Shown here one piece after another: positions 32,743 to 42,134 of a stretch of DNA of 64,000 nucleotides. A program made the translations under genes and the position numbers. The DNA is from Senimuribacter sp049852125 (GTDB lineage: Bacteria > Bacillota > Clostridia > Peptostreptococcales > Anaerovoracaceae). A model generated the notes under the pieces. It made no database searches. It was given only the letters and a program-made list of their open reading frames with translations, and had not been told where the DNA came from. Position 1 is the stretch's first letter. Each line of letters opens with the position of its first letter. The stretch spans positions 1,302,001-1,366,000 of the forward strand of contig NZ_CP187532.1 in NCBI RefSeq assembly GCF_049852125.1, read 5' to 3'.

Positions 32743-35700
32743 ATGAAAAAATTCAGAATGAATATTGACGGCAAAGAAGTATTTGGCCTTCCTGGACAGA
32801 CTATCTTAGAAGTAGCCAGAGAGAATGATATCTTCATTCCAACACTTTGCTTTGATGAAAGAACTGAGATCTATGGCGCATGCGGACTGTGCGTAGTAGA
32901 AGTAGAAGGAAATCCTAAACTCTGCAAAGCGTGTGCGACGACCATTGCGGACGGCATGGTTGTTATGACAAATACGGACAGAGTTGTAGAATCCAGAAAA
33001 ACGAATTTAGAGCTGTTGATTTCTAATCACAACGGCGATTGTAAAGCTCCATGTGCAAAGGCTTGCCCGGCAGGAACTGACTGTCAGGGGTATGTGGGAC
33101 TGATTGCTAATGGGGAATATGAGGCGGCAAACGAATTGATCAAAGATAGAATTCCGCTTCCTGCATCGATTGGACGTGTATGTCCGCATCCTTGTGAGGA
33201 CGCATGCAGGAGAGGTTTGGTAGATGAGCCGATCAGCATTGCGGCCCTGAAGCGTTTTGCCGCGGACTACGATATGATGACTGAGGAAGTTTTTGTTCCT
33301 GAGATTGCAGAACCGACTGGCAAATCCGTGGCGATTATCGGCGGCGGTCCGATGGGTCTTTCCGCGGCATATTTCCTAAGACAGCAGGGTCATGATGTGA
33401 CGATTTTCGACGCAATGCCGAAGCTGGGCGGTATGCTCCGTTATGGTATTCCGGAATACAGATTGCCGAAGGAAGTTCTGGATGCGGAAATTGATATCAT
33501 CGCTTCTATGGGCGTGGAAATTATTCCTAATACTAAGATTGGTGAGGATCTGTCCTTTGAGACGGTTCAGAATGATTTTGACGCTGTACTTCTGGGAATC
33601 GGCGCGTGGGTTTCCACAGGCGTAGGATGTCCTGGAGAGGATGCTGACGGTGTAATCGGCGGTATTGATTTCCTCAGAAAGGTTGTCAGAAACGAATATA
33701 TTGACTTCGGAAAGAAGGTTGCTATCGTCGGTGGCGGAAATACGGCAATGGATGCTTGCAGAACTGCGGTTAGATTAGGCGCGGAAGAAGTATATAACAT
33801 CTATAGAAGAACAAAGGATGAAATGCCGGCTGACCGTCTGGAAATCGAGGAAGGCGAGGAAGAAGGCGTTATCTTTAAGAACCTGACCAATCCGCTTGAG
33901 ATCATTAAGGATGAAAACGGCCACGTTAAACAGATGGTATTGCAGGTTATGGAACTGGGAGAGCCTGATGCTTCTGGCAGAAGAAAGCCAATTCCGGTAG
34001 AAGGTAAAACTGAAACCATCGATGTAGATACAGTTATTCTGGCTATTGGTCAGGCTGTAGACGCAACTCCGTTTGATGTGGATAAGACCAGAAAGAACGC
34101 TATTGCTTACGATCCTGATACATTCATGACCAGCATTCCTGGCGTATTTGCAGGCGGCGACTGTGGTAATGATAAGATTTCTATCGCAGTTGAGGCTATT
34201 GCTGATGCAAATAAAGCGGCTATCGTTATCGATTCTTATTTGAATGGTGAGGCAGTAAGCTATGAAGCGCCATATTTCGTAGAGAGAACTGATGTGACAG
34301 AAGCTACCTTTGAGGATAGAGAAAGAATGTGCAGAGAGAAGGCTGAACAGCTGACTGCTGCGGAGAGAAAAGATAATTTCAGTGAAGTGGTATACGATGG
34401 ACTTACAGAGGATCAGGCAGTTGCAGAGGCATCCAGATGTCTGGAATGTGGCTGTCACGATTATTTCGAGTGTAAGCTCATCGACTTTGCTAATCAGTAC
34501 GAGGTAGATCCTGACAGATTGGCTGGCGATAAGAATATGGTTGAATTTACAGACGATCATCCATTTATCGTCAGGGATCCGAACAAATGTATTCTCTGCG
34601 GACTCTGCGTGAGAGTTTGTGACGAGGTCATGGGCGTAGGCGCGCTGGGACTGGTAAATAGAGGATTTGATACAGTGGTTAAACCTAATTTGGAGAAGCC
34701 GCTTGCAGAATCAGGCTGTGAATCCTGCGGACAGTGTGTCAGCGTATGTCCGGTAGGCGCATTGCAGGAGAGACAGACGGTACAGAAGGAAGTTCCGCTG
34801 GAAACGGATGTTACGGAAACGACCTGTTCTTACTGCTCTGTCGGTTGTACCCTGGATTTAGAATCCTATGCGGATATGTTGATCAAAGCGAATCCGTCCA
34901 AAGAGGGAGCAGTCAACGCAGGCATTTGCTGCGGCAAGGGTAAATGGGGCTTTGACACCGCTGTATTGGAAGGAAAAGAAGTAGATCCAAAGATCAAAGA
35001 CGGTGATGATTTCCGCATGACAGATTATCATGAAGCGTTTGTCATGGCTGCTAAGAAATTGGAAGCAGTTAAAGTAAGACATGGCGCTGATGCTATTGCA
35101 GTAGCTATTTCTGACAGATATACTAACGAAGAAGCTTACGCGATGAAGAAGTTTGCACAGGTAGTCGGCGCTAAGACGCTCTGCTTCAACACCAGACACA
35201 ATGCGTTATATGATGTTCTGGGACTGGATGCTTCTCCAAATACCATTGATGAACTGCTGCGTACAGATGTTATATTCGTACCGGGATTCATCAAGAAGAA
35301 AAATCCGGTTATCTGGAATAAGATGAAACAGGCTGCTAAAGCAGGAGCGAAGGTAATCGCTCTCAATACGCCGGAAAGCCAGACTTCTTATGAATTTGCA
35401 GATAAGGTTATCGATACAGATAACAGCACAGCATTCCTGAAGGGTTTCGCAAAGGCTCTGCTTGATCTGGGTAGGAAATCCGACACAGAAGGCTTTGATG
35501 CATTTTCCGCATCTGTAGCTGACGCTGCGGTATGTGACGAGATCAAGGAAGCTGCAGAAATGTATGCGAATGCTAAGAAGGCAATGATCGTATATCAGCA
35601 GAACGTACTCAGCGTAGAAGCTGCTGCCTTGATTGCTGATATTGCTCTGCTCTCTGGACATATCGGAACGCCGAGAGACGGTATTCTGGCAGTAAGACCG

Positions 35701-36252
35701 AAGAACAATTCTCAGGGCCTGGCAGATATGGGCATTCGCGCAGGTGCAGAAGCAATGGAAGGCGTGAAGGGTCTGGTTATCTTTGGAGAAGATCCAAAGG
35801 ATGTAGATCTGTCCGGATTGGAATTCCTCATGGTTTCCGACATCTATATGACGGAAACTGCTAAGAAAGCGGATGTATTCATTCCTGGCACTGGATTTGC
35901 CAGCACAGATGGAACTTACACCAATACAGAGCGCAGACTGTTGCCGGTAGAAGCAGCCATTTGCGAAGATGTTGACTTTAGCAACTGGGAAATCGCTGCG
36001 GAATTGGCACATGTATTCGAGGAAGAATTCGAATTCGAAGATGAAGCTGATATTTCCTGGGAAATGGATGATACCCTGCCGCTCTACAAGTATGCAGAGA
36101 TAGGAGAAGTTTTGGGCGGCGTTATGAAACCTGCGTGCCCTAAGTTTGTCCCGGCTGCAGACGCAAAAATGGTAGACGTTTTACCTTGCACTGACGCTTT
36201 GATGAACATGATGGAAGATAGAATTCCTCCTGTGGCTAAAGCGACAAAATAA
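32743..36252 (+). CDS. Fusion: NuoG-type ferredoxin, GltD/NfnB-type flavoprotein and MopB domain
   Basis: A 1169-residue fusion protein. Residues 1-80 form a [2Fe-2S] domain (C36, C47, C50). Residues 95-175 are a GltD-type cysteine domain (CKAPCAKACP, CPHPCEDAC). The FAD dinucleotide loop AIIGGGPMGLSAAY is near 198 and a second NAD(P) loop, AIVGGGNTAMD, near 327. Two [4Fe-4S] ferredoxin motifs lie near 616 and 659. A molybdopterin-oxidoreductase (MopB) region starts at CSYCSVGC (about 694). The MopB part lacks the Sec/Cys expected in formate dehydrogenase (the aligned stretch reads NTRHNALYDVLG) and ends without a cofactor-capping domain. It is probably a structural electron-wiring module. 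Confidence 0.88.
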   Translation: MKKFRMNIDGKEVFGLPGQTILEVARENDIFIPTLCFDERTEIYGACGLCVVEVEGNPKLCKACATTIADGMVVMTNTDRVVESRKTNLELLISNHNGDCKAPCAKACPAGTDCQGYVGLIANGEYEAANELIKDRIPLPASIGRVCPHPCEDACRRGLVDEPISIAALKRFAADYDMMTEEVFVPEIAEPTGKSVAIIGGGPMGLSAAYFLRQQGHDVTIFDAMPKLGGMLRYGIPEYRLPKEVLDAEIDIIASMGVEIIPNTKIGEDLSFETVQNDFDAVLLGIGAWVSTGVGCPGEDADGVIGGIDFLRKVVRNEYIDFGKKVAIVGGGNTAMDACRTAVRLGAEEVYNIYRRTKDEMPADRLEIEEGEEEGVIFKNLTNPLEIIKDENGHVKQMVLQVMELGEPDASGRRKPIPVEGKTETIDVDTVILAIGQAVDATPFDVDKTRKNAIAYDPDTFMTSIPGVFAGGDCGNDKISIAVEAIADANKAAIVIDSYLNGEAVSYEAPYFVERTDVTEATFEDRERMCREKAEQLTAAERKDNFSEVVYDGLTEDQAVAEASRCLECGCHDYFECKLIDFANQYEVDPDRLAGDKNMVEFTDDHPFIVRDPNKCILCGLCVRVCDEVMGVGALGLVNRGFDTVVKPNLEKPLAESGCESCGQCVSVCPVGALQERQTVQKEVPLETDVTETTCSYCSVGCTLDLESYADMLIKANPSKEGAVNAGICCGKGKWGFDTAVLEGKEVDPKIKDGDDFRMTDYHEAFVMAAKKLEAVKVRHGADAIAVAISDRYTNEEAYAMKKFAQVVGAKTLCFNTRHNALYDVLGLDASPNTIDELLRTDVIFVPGFIKKKNPVIWNKMKQAAKAGAKVIALNTPESQTSYEFADKVIDTDNSTAFLKGFAKALLDLGRKSDTEGFDAFSASVADAAVCDEIKEAAEMYANAKKAMIVYQQNVLSVEAAALIADIALLSGHIGTPRDGILAVRPKNNSQGLADMGIRAGAEAMEGVKGLVIFGEDPKDVDLSGLEFLMVSDIYMTETAKKADVFIPGTGFASTDGTYTNTERRLLPVEAAICEDVDFSNWEIAAELAHVFEEEFEFEDEADISWEMDDTLPLYKYAEIGEVLGGVMKPACPKFVPAADAKMVDVLPCTDALMNMMEDRIPPVAKATK

Positions 36253-36277
36253 GCTGGAAAAAGGTTAAAAGAACGAT

Positions 36278-36331
36278 AAAAGACTGCATGAATTCAGCCA
36301 ACAGCGCTGGGTTCGCCGCAGTCTTTTTTTC
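36278..36331 (+). terminator. Terminator of the nuoEF-fusion operon
   Basis: AAAAGACTGC pairs with GCAGTCTTTT around an internal partly paired loop, followed by a T-run at 36324-36330. Confidence 0.85.
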
Positions 36332-36702
36332 TATGAAAAATGCAATGAAATATGTGGATAACTTGTGTCTTGACAAATTCAAATATGCGTGAAACAGTTG
36401 AATTTACTAGTGTATATCAATTTTTGTTTTCCACATGAGGATAAGGATAAAATTGTATACAATACTGTTATATCTGTGCAAAAACTGTGGAAACCTTAAA
36501 AAATGCAAAAGGGTGGAATGTGGAAAATTCGTGAAAAATGTAGAACAATTTTGGCAAAAAATATTCAGAATATAGCGAAACAAGTATACATTACTTTTTT
36601 GCTAAATTTATTCAAATTTTTTCAAAATATGATATAATAATTGGGAAGTTTTAAGGTTTGGGATGTGTAAAATCATCCCGCAAATAGGAGGTTTATATAG
36701 TA
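36332..36702 (+). promoter_or_regulatory. Promoter region of the GltD-like/hydA operon
   Basis: This 370-bp AT-rich gap holds no gene. TTCAAA (36611-36616), a 16-bp spacer and TATAAT (36633-36638) form a plausible promoter, with AGGAGG before the gene at 36703. A perfect DnaA-box sequence, TGTGGATAA, lies at 36353-36361, and several TGTGGAAA-like variants follow. Confidence 0.6.
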
Positions 36703-38556
36703 ATGGAAAGACTGTACATGAAGTCAAAGGACCAGGCCCAGCTCGCGGTAGAAGGTCTGTACAGAGATCTGGAGCGAAGAATTATCTCCAGCCCTGCAGG
36801 ACAATGTCCGGTAGATATGGCGGCTGCTTTTCTTCGGATGTGCCATGCCCAAAGCTGCGGTAAATGTGTGCCGTGCAGAGTAGGTCTGGGACAGCTTCAG
36901 ATCATGTTGGAGGACATCCTGTCCATGGATGTTAATTTGGATCTGAAGGTATTGGATAAGCTGGAAAGAACAGCAAAAGCGATTCAGGCAGCATCGGACT
37001 GCGCCATCGGTATGGAGGCGGCATCAATGGTACTGCGTGGTTTGGCCGGTTTCAGAGAGGATTATGAGTCTCATATTCTGAATCATTGCTGTGCTGACAA
37101 TATTATCAACAAGCGGCAGGCCGTACCTTGCAGAGGAGGATGTCCAGCCGGTGTAGATGTACCTGGGTATGTAGCTCTAGTTCACGCCGGCTGTTATGAC
37201 GACGCGGTAAGACTGATCAGAAAGGATAATCCGTTCCCTACAGTTTGTGCTTTGATATGCGAACATCCATGTGAAGAAAAGTGTAGGAGAAACATTATAG
37301 ACGCGCCGGTTAATATCAGAGGCATCAAAAGATATGCCGTTGACAACTGTTCAGAAAATGTACCGGTTCCGCAAAGAATGGACAGTACAGGTAAGAAAAT
37401 TGCCGTTATCGGCGGCGGGCCATCGGGACTTTCTGCAGCATATTTCCTTTCTGTTATGGGACATGATGTTACTGTATTTGAAAAAAGGACGCAGCTAGGA
37501 GGTATGTTTCGCTATGGCATTCCTAGCTATCGTTTGCCGAGAGAAAAGCTGCAATGGGATATCGATGCCATCGCTTCCGCCGGCGTAGAATTTAAAACAG
37601 ATTATGACGTAGAATCCGATGACGCTATCAAAGAGATCAAAGAAAACTACGATGCGATGTATTTGTCTATCGGTTCTCACAACCATAAGAATTTGGGTAT
37701 TCCGGGAGAGTATGCCAAAGGTGTAATTCCTGCCGTTGAAATGCTCAGAGGTATCGGCGATGATGCTATGCCTGATTTTAATGGAAAATCTGTTATTGTT
37801 GTAGGCGGCGGAAATGTTGCTATGGATGTTGCGCGAACTGCTAAGCGTCTGGGCGCCAGTGAAGTCTGTATCGTTTACAGAAGACGAAGAGACGATATGA
37901 CAGCGCTTCCTGACGAGATTGGAGGCGCTATTGCGGAGGGATGCCTTTTGATGGAACTAAAAGCACCGTCAGAAATAATTGTCGATAAAAACGGTAATGT
38001 GAAAGGACTTTATGTTCAGCCTCAAATCGCAGGAGAATCCGATAAGTCCGGACGTCCGAGACCGGTAGAGGCGGAGCAGCCAAGAGAGAAACTCCTTTGT
38101 GATATTATTATCTCAGCTATCGGGCAGGCTACAGATTTGGGCTTTTTTGAAAAGTATGGTATTCCAGTATTTCGCGGAAATATCAAAACAGAGAGAACCA
38201 ACGTAGTGGACAAGGTGCAGGGGATTTATGCAGGCGGGGACTGTGTTACAGGACCGTCTACGGTTATCAACGCTATTGCTGCCGGTAAAGTTGCCGCGGC
38301 CAATATTGATAATTATCTGGGATATAATCATGAGATTACATGCGACATCGAAATACCGGTACCGCCGACAGAAGATAAGAAGGCAAGAGGAAGAATCGAA
38401 ATGAAGGAGAGATACGCTTCAGAAAGAGGCGGAGATTTCGGCGCTATAGAGCTTCCAATGACGAGACAGGAATCTCTGGCGGAATGTTCCAGGTGTCTGC
38501 GTTGCGACGCCTGTGGATTTGGTTCATTCAGAGGAGGCAGAATAGAAAAATGGTAA
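36703..38556 (+). CDS. Fusion: NuoF C-terminal Fe-S domain and GltD/NfnB-type oxidoreductase
   Basis: A 617-residue protein. Residues about 30-130 match the C-terminal [4Fe-4S] helical domain of NuoF (CGKCVPCRVGL near 53). Residues 140-215 are the GltD cysteine domain (CRGGCPAG, CEHPCEEKCRR). Residues 225-600 are the FAD and NAD(P) domains (AVIGGGPSGLSAAY, then VVGGGNVAMDVA), ending in a CSRCLRCDACGF cluster. It lacks a catalytic partner domain of its own and overlaps hydA by 7 bases, so it is probably the NAD(P)H module of the hydrogenase. AGGAGG precedes the ATG. Confidence 0.88.
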   Translation: MERLYMKSKDQAQLAVEGLYRDLERRIISSPAGQCPVDMAAAFLRMCHAQSCGKCVPCRVGLGQLQIMLEDILSMDVNLDLKVLDKLERTAKAIQAASDCAIGMEAASMVLRGLAGFREDYESHILNHCCADNIINKRQAVPCRGGCPAGVDVPGYVALVHAGCYDDAVRLIRKDNPFPTVCALICEHPCEEKCRRNIIDAPVNIRGIKRYAVDNCSENVPVPQRMDSTGKKIAVIGGGPSGLSAAYFLSVMGHDVTVFEKRTQLGGMFRYGIPSYRLPREKLQWDIDAIASAGVEFKTDYDVESDDAIKEIKENYDAMYLSIGSHNHKNLGIPGEYAKGVIPAVEMLRGIGDDAMPDFNGKSVIVVGGGNVAMDVARTAKRLGASEVCIVYRRRRDDMTALPDEIGGAIAEGCLLMELKAPSEIIVDKNGNVKGLYVQPQIAGESDKSGRPRPVEAEQPREKLLCDIIISAIGQATDLGFFEKYGIPVFRGNIKTERTNVVDKVQGIYAGGDCVTGPSTVINAIAAGKVAAANIDNYLGYNHEITCDIEIPVPPTEDKKARGRIEMKERYASERGGDFGAIELPMTRQESLAECSRCLRCDACGFGSFRGGRIEKW

Positions 38557-40283
38557 AATTAAAAATAGATGGACAGAATATTTCAGTTCCACAGGGAACA
38601 ACGATTTTGGAAGCGGCAGAAAGGGTTGAAATCAAAATTCCCCATCTCTGCTATTTGAAAGATATCAATGAAATCGGCGCATGCAGAGTATGCCTTGTTG
38701 AAAAGGTTGGTATGGAAAAGCTGGTTACTGCATGTAATACAGAAGTAGAGGAGGGCATTGAAATCCTGACAAACAGTCCTCGTGTGAGAGAGGTCAGACG
38801 CATTAACGTAGAATTCATTCTGTCTGATCACGACTGTAAATGTGTTCAGTGTGTCAAGAGCGGTAATTGTACTTTGCAGAAGATCGCCAATGATTTAGGC
38901 ATCATTGAGCAGCCGTATAAAAATATCGCAGATGTTAACCGGTGGGATTTTGAACTTCCTTTGATTCGTGAGGCATCCAAGTGTGTCAAGTGTATGCGTT
39001 GCGTACAAATATGTGATAAGGTGCAGGGATTGAATGTATGGGATATTACAGGCTCTGGCTATAGAACCTCTGTTGGCGTAGCAAGAAATAAAAGAATCAC
39101 GGAATCAGATTGCGCCCTTTGTGGACAGTGCATTACCCATTGTCCGGTGGGAGCTCTCAGAGAGCGAGACGATTTGAGCTTGCTCCGCGATGCCCTTGCG
39201 GATCCCGACAAAATCACCATGGTACAGATTGCACCGGCGATTCGTACTGCATGGGGTGAAGGAATTGGAATTTCTAAAACAGAAGCTACTACGGGCAAGC
39301 TGGTCAGCGCGCTGCGCAGAATTGGTTTTGACTACATATTTGATACAACCTATAGCGCAGATTTAACGATTATGGAGGAAGGCAGCGAGTTTATTGAACG
39401 GTTTACCAATAAGGAGCAGTATCATTGGCCGATGTTCACTTCCTGTTGTCCGGGCTGGGTAAGATTTGTGAAGACCCAGTATCCGGAGTATGTAAAGAAT
39501 CTTTCTACGGCTAAATCACCGCAGCAGATGTTTGGCGCGATGTCTAAGACTTATATCGCACAGAAGATGGGCGTTGATCCAGATCTAGTTTATTCGGTAT
39601 CTATTATGCCTTGCTTATCAAAGAAGTATGAAAAAGGTGTAATGCAGGTAGATGATGCCGGACATGGCAAGGATGTAGATTTGGTGCTGACAACCAGAGA
39701 ACTGGATCGCCTCATTCGCGCTGATAATATTCAGGCTCATGATTTGAAAGAGGAGGAGTTTGACTTTATTTTCGGAGAAGGATCCGGTGCAGGTGTGATC
39801 TTCGGCGCAACCGGCGGCGTCATGGAAGCTGCCCTTCGCAGCGCGTATTTTCTCATTACCGGTGAAAATCCGGAAGCAGACAGCTTTAAAAGCGTACGCG
39901 GCATGGACGGCTGGAAAGAGGCAACCTTTGAGATCAAGGGACTCAAAGTGCGCGTCGCGGTTGCCAGTGGACTGGGAAATACTCGCAAGCTGATGGAAGC
40001 CATCAAAAAAGGTGAGGTTTCCTACGATTTCGTGGAAATTATGGCATGTCCGGGCGGCTGTGTAGGCGGCGGCGGACAGCCGGTGAAAGACGGATGTGAA
40101 TTTGCTGAGGCGAGGGGAGAAATTCTTTACGGCCTGGATAAATTCTCCGGACTACGTTTTTCTCACGAGAATACAGCAGTACGGCTGACATACGAGGAGT
40201 TTCTCGGCGAGCCCAATTCCCACAGAGCCCATGAACTGCTGCATACAGAGCTTGCGGACTGGAGCCTCGAGATGAACAGATAA
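38550..40283 (+). CDS. hydA: [FeFe]-hydrogenase, catalytic subunit
   Basis: A 577-residue group A [FeFe]-hydrogenase that makes or uses H2. An N-terminal [2Fe-2S] domain comes first. A His-containing [4Fe-4S] region follows (HDCKCVQC, near 95), then two [4Fe-4S] motifs (CVKCMRCVQIC, CALCGQCITHC). The H-cluster motifs are L1 TSCCPGW (near 297), L2 MPCLSKKYE (near 352, versus the common MPCTAKKFE) and L3 MACPGGCVGGGGQP (near 497). AGAGGAGG precedes the ATG, which overlaps the upstream gene. No hydEFG maturases are in this window. An IS element lies just downstream. Confidence 0.96.
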   Translation: MVKLKIDGQNISVPQGTTILEAAERVEIKIPHLCYLKDINEIGACRVCLVEKVGMEKLVTACNTEVEEGIEILTNSPRVREVRRINVEFILSDHDCKCVQCVKSGNCTLQKIANDLGIIEQPYKNIADVNRWDFELPLIREASKCVKCMRCVQICDKVQGLNVWDITGSGYRTSVGVARNKRITESDCALCGQCITHCPVGALRERDDLSLLRDALADPDKITMVQIAPAIRTAWGEGIGISKTEATTGKLVSALRRIGFDYIFDTTYSADLTIMEEGSEFIERFTNKEQYHWPMFTSCCPGWVRFVKTQYPEYVKNLSTAKSPQQMFGAMSKTYIAQKMGVDPDLVYSVSIMPCLSKKYEKGVMQVDDAGHGKDVDLVLTTRELDRLIRADNIQAHDLKEEEFDFIFGEGSGAGVIFGATGGVMEAALRSAYFLITGENPEADSFKSVRGMDGWKEATFEIKGLKVRVAVASGLGNTRKLMEAIKKGEVSYDFVEIMACPGGCVGGGGQPVKDGCEFAEARGEILYGLDKFSGLRFSHENTAVRLTYEEFLGEPNSHRAHELLHTELADWSLEMNR

Positions 40284-40415
40284 AATATTAGGCAAGGGGC
40301 CCCTTTTTCTTTGGAAAATCCATAAAATGGGCGTTTTTTTAGTCGGATGATATGCTCCCTCTTAGGTAGACAAGAGAAATAATATAAAATTGTCGCTTAG
40401 GAGGGAGCATTTTCA

Positions 40416-41090
40416 ATGAAACGAAAGAAGATATCAAGTTCTGAAAAAATAACGGCAGTAAATTTGTACACGGAAGGTCGAATCAGCCAAAAACAACTTG
40501 CAGAAATGTATGATGTAAGTCTATCATCTGTGCGGCAGTGGATTCGTAATTATGAGGCTCTGGGAAATGACGCGTTTCAACAGAAATACAAAAAATATTC
40601 CAAAGAACTCAAATATCAGGCTGTACAGGATTACCTAAATGGTGTGGGTTCACAGGATGAAATCTGCAGAAAATACGGAATTCGTTCAAGATCCAAACTA
40701 CAACTGTGGATTATGATGTATAATAGTGGTATGGACTCTAAAACAAATTCATCAGGAGGTTCCGCCACTATGACAAAAGGAAAGAAAACCACATTTGATG
40801 AGCGTACTAAAATCGTAGAATACTGTATTGCGCATGATAGAAATTATGCGCAGACTGCGAAATTGTTTGGAATATCATATCAGCAGGCTCGCAACTACAC
40901 CATCAAGTATGAAGAAGCAGGAGTGAATGGCTTAATAGATGGAAGATGACATCGTAAATCCGAAGAGGAAATGAGTGAACTTGAAAAACTTCGTGCAGAG
41001 AATCGAATGTTACGAGCAGCCAATAAGCGGGCAGAGATGGAGGTATCTTTTCTAAAAAAATTAGAGGAAATCGAGAGGAGGCGGGGCTGA
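40416..41090 (+). pseudogene. IS3-family OrfA with one premature stop
   Basis: Codons 1-177 encode two helix-turn-helix blocks (SQKQLAEMYDVSLSSVRQWI and a second near residue 150). TGA at 40947 (codon 178) then interrupts. The same frame continues intact with SELEKLRAENRMLRAANKRA, the expected coiled coil, to TGA 41090. A single G-to-T change of a Gly codon would explain the stop. An A7 run at 41054-41060 is the likely -1 frameshift site to orfB. The premature stop should abolish OrfAB. Confidence 0.85.
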
Positions 41091-41986
41091 GCCTGATTCG
41101 CCAGGAATTCATATATCAGGCAATCAAAGAAGAACATGAAACACATGGCTATCCGGTGTCTGCATTATGCAAAATCGGAGGGGTCTGTCGTGCTGCCTAC
41201 TACAAATGGTTGCAGCATGAGATATCTGCCCCTGAACTGGAAAACAGAAAAATTGCAGAAATCGTAAAAACAATTCACGTAGAAAGTCCGGACAAGGGAT
41301 ATCGCAGAATTAGAGATGACCTGCAGCGGTATTGCCAAATTGATGTAAATGACAAGCGGATACTGAGAATCTGCCGCAAGTTGGGCATCAAGTCTACCAT
41401 CAAGTATAAAAACAAAGGCTGTACACAGCATGCAGACAAACCACAGTTCATCGCAGAGAATATTTTAAACAGACAGTTCCATGCTGATGCACCGAACCAG
41501 AAGTGGCTGACGGATGTTACAGAATTCAAATATTACGGAGAAGACACAAAGCATAAGATATATCTCAGTGCCATCTTAGACTTGTATGATCGAAGAATTG
41601 TTGCCTACACCATTGGCGATTCCAATAGCAATCATCTTGTTTTCAACAATTTTGATGACGCTGTAGCAAAGAATCCGAATGCACACCCACTGTTTCACAG
41701 CGATCGGGGCTTTCGGTACACAAATCGGACATTCCACACAAAGATTGAGGAGGCCGGAATGACACAGAGTATGTCGAGAGTAGGTAAATGTATTGACAAT
41801 GGTCCGATGGAAGAGTTTTGGGGAATTCTAAAACGGGAACGGTACTATGGGAAGAAGTTTACTGACAGGGATAGCCTGGTCGCAATGATTGAAGATTACA
41901 TCGAATACTACAACAAACGCCTGCAGCGGAAGCTGGGAGTCTTGACACCGCTCGAGAAGCATCAGTCATATTTGCAGGCGGCATAA
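41055..41986 (+). CDS. IS3-family OrfB, DDE transposase catalytic region
   Basis: Read in the -1 frame relative to orfA from the A7 run; the only start-like codon in this frame is GTG 41156, so it is normally made as an OrfAB fusion. The rve integrase domain is complete: WLTDVTEF (first Asp), HSDRGFRYTN (second Asp) and NGPMEEFWGILKRE (Glu). The N-terminal HTH_21 region includes YYKWL and DKGYRRIRDDL. The frame is undamaged, but it depends on the interrupted orfA for expression. Confidence 0.88.
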
Positions 41987-42079
41987 AGATACCAGCTGGA
42001 ATATATATCCAGCTGGCAGAAAATCTTATATTTTTTCGTTTGTCTACTTGACGGGTAGCAGTTCAGGAAAAGGTGTAAA

Positions 42080-42117
42080 GCTCCCCTTTTGCTAGAGATA
42101 GACAGGAAAAGGGGAGC
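42080..42117 (-). terminator. Terminator of the MATE gene
   Basis: Perfect 11-bp arms GCTCCCCTTTT/AAAAGGGGAGC, with a minus-strand tail TTTACACCTTTT. It may also have served hydA before the IS inserted. Confidence 0.75.
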
Positions 42118-42134
42118 GTAGGATCAAAATAGCT

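Larger units (their letters stand above)
40353..42058 (+). mobile_element. IS3-family insertion element
   Basis: A roughly 1.7-kb element with orfA and orfB in overlapping frames. Inverted ends begin TGCT: left from 40353, right ending about 42058. The inner 26 bases (40365-40390 and 42021-42046) match at about 21 positions. A further inverted pair, TGCTCCCTC (40353) and GAGGGAGCA (about 40402-40410), lies in the leader of orfA and could fold over its AGGAGGGAG site, a common IS device against read-in transcription. No clear target duplication was seen. It sits directly downstream of hydA. Confidence 0.82.
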
